From: a virus
Reading direction: 5' to 3' (one strand)
Virus record (IMG/VR): IMGVR_UViG_3300044701_000292
Coordinates: 1 to 26,245 of that record
Length of the DNA stretch: 26,245 nt
Shown: positions 1-7,734 of the stretch, piece by piece
Layout of the letters: each line of letters starts with the position of its first letter
Position numbering within the stretch: position 1 is the first letter of the stretch
Notes under the pieces: model-generated
Told to the model about the DNA's origin: nothing
Seen by the model: the letters and a program-made list of their open reading frames with translations, nothing else
The model's database searches: none
Position numbers and translations under genes: made by a program

Positions 1-1560
1 ACCAGTTTCAACACTACTTGAGAATGTAGCAGCACCAGTAGAAGCTATTGTAAGTAAAGCAGTTTGAGCAGATGCACCTGTTTGCTTTCTAAATACAAAT
101 CCACCACCTACAGTATTCCATATATCTAATTCACTATTGCTATTTGAGAAGTTAGTTCCTATTGCTCCAAAATAAGTATTGTAAGCCGGATAAGCACCCG
201 CACTATTATATTGGAATCCCGTATATGCTCCTTGTGAAACTACTCCCGCACTAAACGTAGCACTTGTACCACTTAAAGCACCAGTAAGCGTACCACCAGA
301 TAAAGGTAGATAAGCACCTAAATCACTTGTCAATGCTAAAGTACCTGAAGCATTTTGAAAAGTAAATGTTCTATTAGATGTTAATGTTGTAGTATTTAAA
401 ATAATAAAACCAGAAGGATTACCAAAATTTATACATAAACTATTATTTAAAGCAAATAATGAAGTATAACCAGTACCTGAATATCCTGCACTTGCATATT
501 GTTTAAATTCTAATGGAACACCACTTGAACCATTATCCATAACAATACCATTAGAAAATGTTTTTACTCCTGCTATTGTTTGACTTGATGTTGTAACAAA
601 ACCTTGTAATGTAGCACTTGCTGCTTGTGAGCTAATTACACCTGTTGTACTATTATAAAATATAGGACTTGTCGCACTTAAAGCTGCTAAAGTAATATAA
701 GTACTTGCATCAACCGAACCATCTGCCTTTAAGAATTGGCTTGATGTACCTCCGCTTTTTACTAAAGTAGTTGCGTTTAATGTACCTATTATAGTTGCAG
801 CGTTACCACTACCACTTGTTTTGTTTATATATAACCCTTCGTTATTACCACCCTTTGTTATGTTTAAAGCTATTCCACTACCGCTTGAATGATTAATAGC
901 AAAAGTATCACTACCTCCGCTTGATGCAAAAGAACCTGTTGCACCTGTAATAACATCAGCAGTCAAATCAAATGTTCCTAAGTCAACATTAGCAGTTGCA
1001 CCTGTGTATGGCACCTTAGCATTTAAAGCATTTTGTAAATCTGTTTGATTGCTAAGCGTTCCTGTGATTGCACCCCATACTGCATTGTTTGCAGCTATTT
1101 CAACATAAATAGAACCTGTCCATCTATAAACCTTATTGTTATCTAAAGTAATATATATTTTACCCGTTTCGCCTGTTACAGGTAAAGCTGCAAAGTTAGC
1201 AACCTCGACAACGTCATCAACATAAGATGGTAATTGTATTGAAGGCACTTTGCCATCACCGCCTAAAGTAGCTACTCCATTAGCAGCACCAAAAGGAACG
1301 GAACTAATTACACCACTATCGCTTTTTAAAACTCCTGTTGCTAATCCTGTAATTGTCAAACCGCCAATAGCTATTGGATTAGTTGTAGTTGCTCCATTAT
1401 CTGTAACGCCTTGTAAATCTGCGCCTGTGCCTATTGTAGCTGATAATTGTAGTAAGGTAATTTTTCTACTTACTCCTGTAATAGGATCGCCTATAATTGT
1501 TAAATCAGATCCCGTAGGCGTCATCTCTGTCGCTAACTGATTAATTTTTTTTGATTCCAT
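1..1560 (-). CDS. Tail fibre protein, 3' end cut off by window
   Basis: Probable host-recognition tail fibre. The frame is open from ATG at 1560 to the window edge, giving 520 residues with no stop. It is rich in Gly, Ser, Thr and Ala and built of low-complexity beta-type repeats. Typical fibre phrases are visible: VDDVVEVANFAALP (about 114-127), followed by GKIYITLDNNKVYRWTG; FLKADGSVDASTY (about 277-289); QTIAGVKTFSNG (about 327-338); and PLSGGTLTGALSGT (about 419-432). These recur in fibres of Bacteroidota phages, often ahead of a C-terminal S74-type chaperone domain, which would lie outside the window and is not seen. The start overlaps the stop of the upstream gene as TAATG. Receptor binding is inferred from composition and position. 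Confidence 0.85.
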   Translation of the reverse strand, partial: MESKKINQLATEMTPTGSDLTIIGDPITGVSRKITLLQLSATIGTGADLQGVTDNGATTTNPIAIGGLTITGLATGVLKSDSGVISSVPFGAANGVATLGGDGKVPSIQLPSYVDDVVEVANFAALPVTGETGKIYITLDNNKVYRWTGSIYVEIAANNAVWGAITGTLSNQTDLQNALNAKVPYTGATANVDLGTFDLTADVITGATGSFASSGGSDTFAINHSSGSGIALNITKGGNNEGLYINKTSGSGNAATIIGTLNATTLVKSGGTSSQFLKADGSVDASTYITLAALSATSPIFYNSTTGVISSQAASATLQGFVTTSSQTIAGVKTFSNGIVMDNGSSGVPLEFKQYASAGYSGTGYTSLFALNNSLCINFGNPSGFIILNTTTLTSNRTFTFQNASGTLALTSDLGAYLPLSGGTLTGALSGTSATFSAGVVSQGAYTGFQYNSAGAYPAYNTYFGAIGTNFSNSNSELDIWNTVGGGFVFRKQTGASAQTALLTIASTGAATFSSSVETG

Positions 1561-2009
1561 TAATAAGTATAATTTGTAGGCACCTGGCACCTGTTGTTTA
1601 TAAATGGTAAATTCAAAGTAATATCACACTTGACGCCTGCTAAAAAATCAGGATCAGATTCCGTGAAATACGTCATTGGAATATTATCCCCGCAAGTCCA
1701 AGTAACTACCCCATAATCCATTGGGTATCTTAACTGCGCAATAAAATCCTGTGCTACCAATGTTTGATCCGATAAAACTTCTGTTTCGTTTGTTTCCTCT
1801 GATAGCATCCTATCCATAAAGTAAAAACTAAAATTGAAATTTATTTCTTTAGCACCTATTGTAGCACCTGTTAACGTAAAAAACATAGCAGGATAAGTAA
1901 CCTCTGCATTGCTTAAACGTTCCCAGACATCCCCAAAGTAAACAAAATTAATTTGTTCGTGGTCGTTTCCTATCTTTGTCAGTTCGCTGACAATCTGATT
2001 CAAAGTCAT
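1560..2009 (-). CDS. Probable neck or tail-completion protein
   Basis: A 149-aa soluble protein with no signal peptide or membrane segment. It resembles a family found in Bacteroidota phages next to connector and fibre genes: an N-terminal helix (LNQIVSELTKIG), a stretch about a strand-rich YPAMFFTL, a middle segment ETEVLSDQTLVAQDFIAQL, and a C-terminal strand region with the phrase DFLAGVKCDITLNLPF. The pattern is compatible with small head-tail joining proteins, but no catalytic motif is visible and the function is inferred from place alone. It lies between the homing endonuclease gene and the fibre gene and shares a TAATG junction with the fibre. Confidence 0.7.
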   Translation of the reverse strand: MTLNQIVSELTKIGNDHEQINFVYFGDVWERLSNAEVTYPAMFFTLTGATIGAKEINFNFSFYFMDRMLSEETNETEVLSDQTLVAQDFIAQLRYPMDYGVVTWTCGDNIPMTYFTESDPDFLAGVKCDITLNLPFINNRCQVPTNYTY

Positions 2010-2010
2010 A

Positions 2011-2580
2011 TTAAGCGTAAATTAAAGGTGTATTATTTTTATTTTTTCCAATAAGTTTCATACTTAAAGCAGTTCTTTTTAATCCTAAAGCGTCAGCCGC
2101 TTCTTTTATACAGGAATAAAAAATTCCAACTTGAGTATTTAATATAACTTTTGCCATTGGGTGATCGCCATTTTTATATTTATCTTTTCTTGCTTCGCTA
2201 AATTTCTTTAACGTTTCGGGTTTATATTTTCTATTTTTGCCAATAATTGAAAACTTTTCCCTTAATTCTTTTGAATAAAAAGCCGGTTTGTCTTCATTTT
2301 TTGGTAAAACTAAATTCAATCCACCAAAATCAGCAGAACTTTTAAACAAATCCCCAAATTCTCTTTCTTTATTTAATCTTTCTTCGGGTTGACATTCACA
2401 TAAAACTTCAAAAGAATGATTTATAAAGCCATATTTTTCAAAAGACCTAAACAATAAAACTTGTTTTTTAGCATGACCATTTTGATAAAATTTATATCGT
2501 GCTTCTAAATCAATAGAAGAACCAACATAAACCCTGTTATTTGGTGATACAATTTTATATACTCCGCACTTTTTTATCAT
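2011..2580 (-). CDS. GIY-YIG homing endonuclease
   Basis: A free-standing 189-aa homing nuclease of the GIY-YIG class, like T4 Seg proteins. The catalytic module starts near the N-terminus with GVYKI (6-10) and VYVGSS (17-22), followed by Arg28, a Glu in the EERLNKERE helix (about 67-75) and FGGLNL (85-90). The C-terminal region has basic helices (about 118-137) and a NUMOD-like DNA-contact segment VILNTQVGIFYSCIKEAADA (145-164). The start at 2580 was chosen because GIY-YIG proteins begin just before the first strand; an in-frame ATG at 2610 would add ten basic residues and overlap the upstream gene further. It appears to be an insertion in the virion operon, since its neighbours are structural. 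Confidence 0.85.
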   Translation of the reverse strand: MIKKCGVYKIVSPNNRVYVGSSIDLEARYKFYQNGHAKKQVLLFRSFEKYGFINHSFEVLCECQPEERLNKEREFGDLFKSSADFGGLNLVLPKNEDKPAFYSKELREKFSIIGKNRKYKPETLKKFSEARKDKYKNGDHPMAKVILNTQVGIFYSCIKEAADALGLKRTALSMKLIGKNKNNTPLIYA

Positions 2581-2677
2581 TACTTTTTTCTTTGACAGGT
2601 TTAATGTCATTCTTTTTTGCTTTTTCCAAATAAACCTTTAGCTTATTTTGGTTTTTTATAGTTACTTGTTTACTCAT
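2555..2677 (-). CDS. Small lysine-rich protein (40 aa)
   Basis: A 40-aa, strongly basic protein (MSKQVTIKNQNK...) rich in Lys and Asn. It begins one base after the connector stop codon and ends inside the start of the endonuclease gene, a 26-nt overlap in another frame. The same frame is open further upstream to 2764, but that part would lie inside the connector gene, so the ATG at 2677 is preferred. No domain is recognised. Its C-terminus may have been altered when the endonuclease gene arrived. Confidence 0.6.
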   Translation of the reverse strand: MSKQVTIKNQNKLKVYLEKAKKNDIKPVKEKSNDKKVRSI

Positions 2678-2678
2678 A

Positions 2679-3272
2679 TTAGCAGCATCCAATATTACCT
2701 TGATACCTTTCCTCGAATGTTTTTCTATGCTTGCCGTCATAATCATCAATACAACAAGCATCACCTAAATACATTGAAACTGTATATCCTTCATTATCAG
2801 GCTTGATTGAATCAATACCACTACCAAAGTTTAAATAATTAGGATATAAAGCATTGTTTTGTTTTAGGTATTTAATTAATCTTTGCTTGTAAAATTCTGC
2901 TCTTGCCTTGTATCTATTAGCCACATCAATCATATCCTGCATTGAAGGGTTTTCCTGATTCTCACCTGACTTTCTTAAAAGCCCTTTGTTATAAAACTGA
3001 AACGATAACCCTTGTGGTAATTCAGACATTACAAAATAAATCAATGTATCTACAATGTAATCATCCAATAAGGTCGTTTGTAAATTTGTATATGTGTTTG
3101 TATCAACTGCCGTCTGTAATTCATTGTAAAGTGCAGATCCCAATGCAGGCAAAATATACATATCTTGCGCCGTCTTGATTTCAGGCAATACTAATTTTTC
3201 ATCTACGTTTGCGTGCAATCCTGTTCTGTCCTTAATTGACTGAACTGATATAAATAAAGTATTCTTGCTCAT
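2679..3272 (-). CDS. Head-tail connector-like protein
   Basis: A 197-aa protein following the portal, probably an adaptor on the portal ring. It has the pattern of a Bacteroidota phage family placed there: an N-terminal block with VQSIKDRTGLHANVDEKL, then LPEIKTAQDMYILPALGSAL (about 30-49), a helix TLLDDYIVDTLIYFVMSELP, an NKGLLRKSGENQ block and a helix ending in YKQRLIKYL. The start MSKNT at 3272 gives a TAATG overlap with the portal stop; an upstream ATG at 3317 would overlap the portal by 46 nt and is less likely. The tail is Cys-rich (DACCIDD and a terminal IGCC), which is unusual for a virion protein. Function is inferred from family pattern and position. Confidence 0.75.
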   Translation of the reverse strand: MSKNTLFISVQSIKDRTGLHANVDEKLVLPEIKTAQDMYILPALGSALYNELQTAVDTNTYTNLQTTLLDDYIVDTLIYFVMSELPQGLSFQFYNKGLLRKSGENQENPSMQDMIDVANRYKARAEFYKQRLIKYLKQNNALYPNYLNFGSGIDSIKPDNEGYTVSMYLGDACCIDDYDGKHRKTFEERYQGNIGCC

Positions 3273-5071
3273 TATTTTTTTCTTGTTACTATGTTTGAAA
3301 CCCATTGATGTCTGCAACTTGGCTCGTGGTCATTAGTACCTGGCTTTGTGTACCAACCGCCCTTACGATCCCATACCGAATAACCTAATCTTGCACTCAT
3401 TAACTCTATTTCGCTACGGCTATAAACCTTGTTTGCTTCTAATAAAGCCACGCAAAATGGACGGCTTGTATCCTTATCTGCATTGCTAAACCCTGCTTTC
3501 CATTCATAAGAATATCTAATTAGCAACTCCGTTGTCTGTGGCTTAATTTTTTCTATAATATCCTTTAATGGCTCTGTCAAGGTATGTTCTGTAATCACAT
3601 TTTCATCAATCCCTGTACCTATTGTGTATTGCTTAGGTTGGATATGCCCATCATCAATCAATTTTTTAATCACTTGATTGATAGTATCCACGTTTTGATC
3701 TAAGGTAGTCGCCAATACTTGCGGCGTTATTCTTTTATCCTTAGCCATTAAATCAAGCACATTGGCTTGTAATTGGTTTACCTCTGCAAATAACTGATAT
3801 TCAGAATCGTCGTTAAAGCGCGTTCTTGACTTCCAAATATTGTATGAAGCCTTATCCTCGCCAAACTCAAAAAACACGCTAAAATCGTCCTTAAATTGCG
3901 CAGATTGCACAACTGTAACCGCTTCCTCTGGTGCTTGGTATTTGCTCATGTCAATCCCCGCCTTTTCAAGTAACCATTCCTTAGGTGCAATTTCCTTTAA
4001 AAGATTCTCTGTAAACTCAAATCCGATAGGCTCGGTTGGGATAATATGTAGTTCTGCGTCCTCGATACCTCTGTACTTAAATAGCATATTAAATACACTT
4101 TCAAGGTGCATTTGCTTACTATTAACGTAAGTATTTTTAAATATTTCGTATCCGTCGCGCATTTCTGAACGGCTGCCTAATTTACCAGCCTCTGCAATAC
4201 CAAAGATTGATGGCGTTGTAATCTGATGCCCTGAAAATATATTAGTTTGAATTAAAGAATCCACACGACCGAAATCCTCTTTTGTTATATCAGAAGTGCC
4301 TAAATCATCAACGATAGGTTTTCTTGCGCTATCATTTACAAAAGCTAAAATGAACTTCTTGCCATCTGATCCGCTAAATCTATTCGTGAAGCGTTTTTCA
4401 ATATTACGCTTTTCATCATCCGAAGGCTCGCCATTAGGCAGGGTAATAAGTTTACTTGCAGAAAACCCTGTCTGTGCATTACCTAAAACGTGCTTAGATA
4501 TTTCAATATCTGATTCTATGTAATTAAGCGCACCGAAATAACCTGGTAAAGAATAGTAACCCATATTTGGGCGATATTCTTTTATGTAAAGAATCTGCTT
4601 GCCGTATGGATTAGCAGGGTTAAAAGCAGTATAAACCTCCGCTTTTTCTGCCCTATCAGCCCAATCTTCTTTATACCAAAATTGTGTATTGTCTTTATTA
4701 GTACGAATCTTAGTGTAATCGCAATGCCAGATTTCGCTTAACTGACCTGCAACTGACCAAATGATTTCTAAATAATAACCTCCAAATAATTCAGCATCCA
4801 AAGATACTTTTCTTGTAAGATCCTCAAGGCTTTCCATTCTATTGACTTGCTCAATAAAAGGCTTTGCCTGCTCGCTTCCTGTCCAACCATTTGCAGTAAT
4901 ATAATGTACCTTGCTTTTTATAATAGCATTATGCTTAGCTGACTTATTAAAAAGTTCAACTAAGTAATTTGGGTAATCGTTGCGATCGCCATATTGAATA
5001 TACCCTTCACCTTTCTTTTCTTTAAATTCAGGCTGCTTGGCTTCCGCAAATGTTAGTACTCTTAAATCCAT
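3272..5071 (-). CDS. Portal protein with extended C-terminus
   Basis: The portal forms the dodecameric ring through which DNA enters the capsid. This 599-aa protein has a phage-portal-like core (about 25-375): IQYGDRNDYPNYLVELF (25-41), an internal region describing helices and the wing, and SGHQITTPSIFGIAEAG (280-296), the usual stretch of this group. The C-terminus carries two extra parts. One, about 436-478, looks like a winged-helix DNA-binding segment (ITPQVLATTLDQNVDTINQV followed by IKKLIDDGHI). The other, 517-599, ends in GGWYTKPGTNDHEPSCRHQW. It lies downstream of the capsid gene rather than next to terminase. Portal assignment is by similarity of pattern; the meaning of the C-terminal parts is unknown. 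Confidence 0.8.
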   Translation of the reverse strand: MDLRVLTFAEAKQPEFKEKKGEGYIQYGDRNDYPNYLVELFNKSAKHNAIIKSKVHYITANGWTGSEQAKPFIEQVNRMESLEDLTRKVSLDAELFGGYYLEIIWSVAGQLSEIWHCDYTKIRTNKDNTQFWYKEDWADRAEKAEVYTAFNPANPYGKQILYIKEYRPNMGYYSLPGYFGALNYIESDIEISKHVLGNAQTGFSASKLITLPNGEPSDDEKRNIEKRFTNRFSGSDGKKFILAFVNDSARKPIVDDLGTSDITKEDFGRVDSLIQTNIFSGHQITTPSIFGIAEAGKLGSRSEMRDGYEIFKNTYVNSKQMHLESVFNMLFKYRGIEDAELHIIPTEPIGFEFTENLLKEIAPKEWLLEKAGIDMSKYQAPEEAVTVVQSAQFKDDFSVFFEFGEDKASYNIWKSRTRFNDDSEYQLFAEVNQLQANVLDLMAKDKRITPQVLATTLDQNVDTINQVIKKLIDDGHIQPKQYTIGTGIDENVITEHTLTEPLKDIIEKIKPQTTELLIRYSYEWKAGFSNADKDTSRPFCVALLEANKVYSRSEIELMSARLGYSVWDRKGGWYTKPGTNDHEPSCRHQWVSNIVTRKK

Positions 5072-5445
5072 TATTGTCTTATTTTATAAGTGTCCGTTGT
5101 AGTATATTCCGTGAAATTGAAAGGCGTTCCGACTAACTCCATAATCCCTGATTCTAATAAATTTAAACCCGAAGGATTTAGGTTAGATGTACTTGTCTGT
5201 TCGTATATATCGTAATCATATTGACCATTTAAAGCAGTACTAAAATTAGTATTTGTAACAATACTAAACTCATTGTATCTGTCCTTAAATTGGCTTATAT
5301 CTGTGTTATTTAACATAACAAATTTAACCTCTGTATTTGCGCTTCTATTAGTAAATACAAATAAATAGTTAGGATTCGTTAATAGTTGCTTTTCAGTTAA
5401 AGTCAAAATAATATTTTGGGTTTGTCCTTTTGTTAACCTAATCAT
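5071..5445 (-). CDS. Conserved phage virion-associated protein, function unknown
   Basis: A 124-aa, beta-rich protein of a type I associate with Bacteroidota phages: it opens with IRLTKGQTQNIILTLTEKQ, continues with NPNYLFVFTNR, RYNEFSIV and GQYDYDIYEQ, and has LLESGIMELV near the end. No enzyme motif, signal peptide or membrane helix is seen. It begins a new block after the terminator at 5490-5521 and a leader of about 45 nt that contains an AT-rich motif at 5448-5464. Its stop overlaps the portal start as TAATG, so it is probably co-translated with the portal. A structural role is inferred. Confidence 0.7.
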   Translation of the reverse strand: MIRLTKGQTQNIILTLTEKQLLTNPNYLFVFTNRSANTEVKFVMLNNTDISQFKDRYNEFSIVTNTNFSTALNGQYDYDIYEQTSTSNLNPSGLNLLESGIMELVGTPFNFTEYTTTDTYKIRQ

Positions 5446-5447
5446 AC

Positions 5448-5464
5448 TACTATATAGCTAAAAA
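5448..5464 (-). promoter_or_regulatory. AT-rich leader motif, candidate late promoter
   Basis: On the minus strand this reads TTTTTAGCTATATAGTA, ending 2 nt before the start codon at 5445 and lying just after a terminator. It matches the motif before the scaffold gene (7706-7722) at 15 of 17 positions and has a palindromic CTATATAG core. It could be a promoter element for the phage sigma-like factor or a translation signal; neither is shown. Confidence 0.35.
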
Positions 5465-5489
5465 GCTAATTTGTTGCATATCCTACAAT

Positions 5490-5521
5490 AAAAAACCGCC
5501 GAACCAATTAAGGAACGGCGG
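5490..5521 (-). terminator. Rho-independent terminator after the 173-aa gene
   Basis: On the minus strand, CCGCCG pairs with CGGCGG (six perfect GC pairs) around a 14-nt loop region that can add two more CC/GG pairs, followed directly by six T. It lies 26 nt past the stop of the 173-aa gene and is a textbook intrinsic terminator. Confidence 0.85.
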
Positions 5522-5546
5522 CAAACCTATAAACCTATGAAAAAAC

Positions 5547-6068
5547 TTAAGCTCCTGCTGTTGTCAATACAGAATAAACTGCTTGTGCAACGCTTGGTGC
5601 TAATTCTGCTTCTGATCCTGTAAAGGTTAAAGTGAATCCACTTCTATCGCCTTGTGTAGTACCCGTGCCAGCAGTACCAGCAGTTAAATCTAATCCTCTT
5701 GTTTTACCAAGATACCAATATACGCCATTTGAATCTTTTACTACTGCGATCAAAGTGTTTTGAGCAAGTAATAAAATTTCGTTTCTTGTAGCGGTTTGTA
5801 ATTTATTTAATACAACCATTAGTTCCTGTGCATAAAATACTGTTCCATTCTGTACGTTTGTAGTGATTGTTTGATTCATCATTGATGTATCTTTCACTTG
5901 CTCGTATTTGTAGAACTTCTTACCAGATGCCTTTGTCAATGAAGTAATTACCCCACTCGCTTCGGTTGTAGCAGTTACGTTAGCCGCTTCTATGAAATAT
6001 ACTTCCGTAACACCGCCTAAACTATCTCGGCAGTCTAAAGTATATCCTTGTGTTAATGCACAACTCAT
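5547..6068 (-). CDS. Probable major tail (tube) or decoration protein
   Basis: A 173-aa protein with a conserved opening (MSCALTQGYTLDCRDSLGG) known to me from Bacteroidota phage structural operons. The rest is Ala/Thr/Gly rich with strands, including VFYAQELMVVLNKLQTATRN and VYWYLGKTRGLDLTAG, and ends in a hydrophobic, Ala-rich tail. Lying alone between two terminators just after the capsid gene suggests high, separately set expression, as expected for a tail tube or capsid decoration protein. I favour tail tube because of its size and strand content; a decoration or head-completion role is the main alternative. Confidence 0.6.
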   Translation of the reverse strand: MSCALTQGYTLDCRDSLGGVTEVYFIEAANVTATTEASGVITSLTKASGKKFYKYEQVKDTSMMNQTITTNVQNGTVFYAQELMVVLNKLQTATRNEILLLAQNTLIAVVKDSNGVYWYLGKTRGLDLTAGTAGTGTTQGDRSGFTLTFTGSEAELAPSVAQAVYSVLTTAGA

Positions 6069-6092
6069 TGTTAATTAATTTAATATTTTATT

Positions 6093-6119
6093 AAAAATGG
6101 GGAGCGGTTAAACTCCCCA
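6093..6119 (-). terminator. Rho-independent terminator after the capsid gene
   Basis: Minus strand: TGGGGAG and CTCCCCA form a seven-pair stem around the loop TTTAACCG, followed by a T-rich tail (TTTTT at 6097-6093). It starts 4 nt past the major capsid stop codon and may partly limit read-through into the next gene. Confidence 0.8.
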
Positions 6120-6123
6120 ATAA

Positions 6124-7077
6124 TTATGCTAAGATAAACTTAACGATCTCGTCTGGGAACGCTACGTTTACACCCATTTTGAACTCAGATACGAAACGAA
6201 CTTGATCAGCTTCTTTTGCGTAGAAGATTTCAAATTTTTCCTCTTCGTTCAACAAGTCTGTACCTAAGAACAAGTTAGATAAACGCATTGCGTAAACCTT
6301 GTTAGTTCCGTTCAAACCTGCAAGTGCTACAACTTTGATCATAGTACCTGGTAATACGAACTCGCTATCAGCTTTCACATCAATTGAATAATGGAATTGA
6401 TTTGCGTTCTTTAATGCAACTGTGTAAGTTCTGAAAACATCTTGACCACAGAAGATAGTCATATCTTCAGCAGCTACAACTTGTGCAGGGATTGCTTGAT
6501 AAACACCATCAAAAATACTGATTACGTTATCAGCAGTGATTGAGCTTAAAGGCGCACCTGAAATGTATGTAGAGCTATTAGCAGCTACAACACCAGAAGC
6601 AGCACCGATTAACTTAACAAGTCCGTCAAATCTTGATAGATTAGCGTTACCTGAAGTTGTATCACCTTGCCATAAAGCAACCTCTAATTGAGCAGCAATT
6701 GTTTTTGCTTTCTTATCTGCAAATTCTTGCTCAAAAGGAATAGAATCATACATTGATCCTGTTGGTAATGCTTTTTGTAAGTACTTAGATTCTAAGTCTT
6801 TAGGACATAGAGCTTCGTTTACTTTAATTTTTCCAACTGTTACTGTTCTTTGAGTAAAAGTTGTAGAACCAGATGCGGTAAATCCGCAAGATCCACCTGC
6901 TTGGAAGATCGCGTCTGTGTCCATAATGTTGATAGTTTCTGCGCTTTTTACGCCTACCATTACGTTACCTGCGCTCTTAATTAAAGCTGCAGTCTTTGCA
7001 CCTAATACAGAATCAGTTACCAATAAGGCTTCGTTTTGCTCTGTATAAGCGGCTAATGCGTCTACGTTAAATCCCAT
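6124..7077 (-). CDS. Major capsid protein
   Basis: A 317-aa protein read as the HK97-fold major capsid protein. Visible features fit that fold: an N-terminal arm (FNVDALAAYTEQNEALLVTD), the segment TFTQRTVTVGKIKVNEALCP leading into a backbone helix with FEQEFADKKAKTIAAQLEVA (about 114-133), the phrase LWQGDTTSG, a central domain, and a C-terminal strand block (EIFYAKEADQVRFVSEFKMG). It follows the scaffold gene by 5 nt and precedes its own terminator, the usual setting for the most abundant virion protein. Only the general fold, not the exact family, can be called by eye. Confidence 0.85.
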   Translation of the reverse strand: MGFNVDALAAYTEQNEALLVTDSVLGAKTAALIKSAGNVMVGVKSAETINIMDTDAIFQAGGSCGFTASGSTTFTQRTVTVGKIKVNEALCPKDLESKYLQKALPTGSMYDSIPFEQEFADKKAKTIAAQLEVALWQGDTTSGNANLSRFDGLVKLIGAASGVVAANSSTYISGAPLSSITADNVISIFDGVYQAIPAQVVAAEDMTIFCGQDVFRTYTVALKNANQFHYSIDVKADSEFVLPGTMIKVVALAGLNGTNKVYAMRLSNLFLGTDLLNEEEKFEIFYAKEADQVRFVSEFKMGVNVAFPDEIVKFILA

Positions 7078-7082
7078 TTTAT

Positions 7083-7697
7083 TTAATTTTTAGTGTTTAA
7101 AATTGCGTTTCTGTATTTTTCTAATCTTTGTTCTTTAATACCTTTTGTATTAACAAACTCATTAAAGCTATTTGGTTTTCTAATAGGATCTTCGCTTGGC
7201 GTATTTGAAAGTGCTTCAATCAATTCAGCTACTTGTGCAAATCCTTGCTTAATCTTATTTTCTAAATCCAAAACTTTTGCGTCAGATAAATTTTTAGCTT
7301 CAACTAATTCAGCAATCTTTGCTTCAAATTGTTCAGCCATTTCCTCCAACTTTTTATCTTTGTAATCTGCTCCTGCCTCAACTTCTGTGTCAACTTCTGG
7401 GCTTGCTTCTACTACTTTAGTTTCAATAGCGGTAATTTTTCCGTTCTCGTCTAAAGTAATTTCTGTTCCGTCCATTAATTCGTGATCACCTGCTGGTGCT
7501 GGTTGTCCTTCAATTGTTACTAATCCGCCAATCTCTAAAGCTGAAATCTCAACCTTAGTTCCGTCCATTAATGAATATTCTGCCATCTCAACCTTAGTCT
7601 CTTCAACATTAGGCTCAATAACTTCATCTTCCTTAACAGGCGCAGCGTTGTCCTCAAACAAAGCCTTAATTTTTAAAATTGCTTCCTGTGCGTTCAT
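7083..7697 (-). CDS. Capsid scaffolding protein
   Basis: A 204-aa acidic protein placed directly before the capsid gene. It starts with a helix (NAQEAILKIKALFEDN), continues with a beta module in which LMDGT occurs twice (an EYSLMDGTKVEISAL and a DHELMDGTEITLDENG half, separated by the linker EGQPAPAG), and then a predicted coiled coil (about 115-165, EEMAEQFEAKIAELVEAKNL). The C-terminus has a basic helix (KEQRLEKYRNAIL), the usual capsid-binding end of scaffolds. The two LMDGT stretches share a 15-bp exact DNA repeat. Scaffold is inferred from position, acidity and coiled coil. Confidence 0.75.
   Translation of the reverse strand: MNAQEAILKIKALFEDNAAPVKEDEVIEPNVEETKVEMAEYSLMDGTKVEISALEIGGLVTIEGQPAPAGDHELMDGTEITLDENGKITAIETKVVEASPEVDTEVEAGADYKDKKLEEMAEQFEAKIAELVEAKNLSDAKVLDLENKIKQGFAQVAELIEALSNTPSEDPIRKPNSFNEFVNTKGIKEQRLEKYRNAILNTKN
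7465..7572 (-). repeat. 15-bp direct repeat inside the scaffold gene
   Basis: The 15-mer GTTCCGTCCATTAAT (plus strand) occurs at 7465-7479 and 7558-7572, in the same reading phase, and encodes the repeated LMDGT of the scaffold protein. It looks like a trace of an internal module duplication. Confidence 0.7.
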
Positions 7698-7705
7698 ACT
7701 TTTTT

Positions 7706-7722
7706 TATTATATAGTTAAAAA
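7706..7722 (-). promoter_or_regulatory. AT-rich leader motif, candidate late promoter
   Basis: Minus strand TTTTTAACTATATAATA, 8 nt before the scaffold start codon. It matches the motif at 5448-5464 at 15 of 17 positions. Just upstream (about 7726-7733) is a second partial copy, AACTATTTATT. Candidate promoter for scaffold and capsid expression; a translation signal is equally possible. Confidence 0.35.
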
Positions 7723-7734
7723 ATAAATAGTTTA

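Noticed and set aside
1250-1540. A plus-strand open frame of 96 codons opposite the tail fibre start
   Set aside because: It is a Pro/Val-rich mirror of the repetitive fibre gene, with no start signal, and no other plus-strand gene exists in the window.
1-2009. A diversity-generating retroelement acting on the tail fibre
   Set aside because: No reverse transcriptase, template repeat or matched variable repeat was seen; the fibre repeats are short structural ones, and the fibre's 3' end is outside the window.
2581-2764. Longer forms of the small protein and of the endonuclease (starts at 2764 and 2610)
   Set aside because: Both would read through another gene (connector or small gene); internal ATGs at 2677 and 2580 fit the gene spacing and the nuclease family start.
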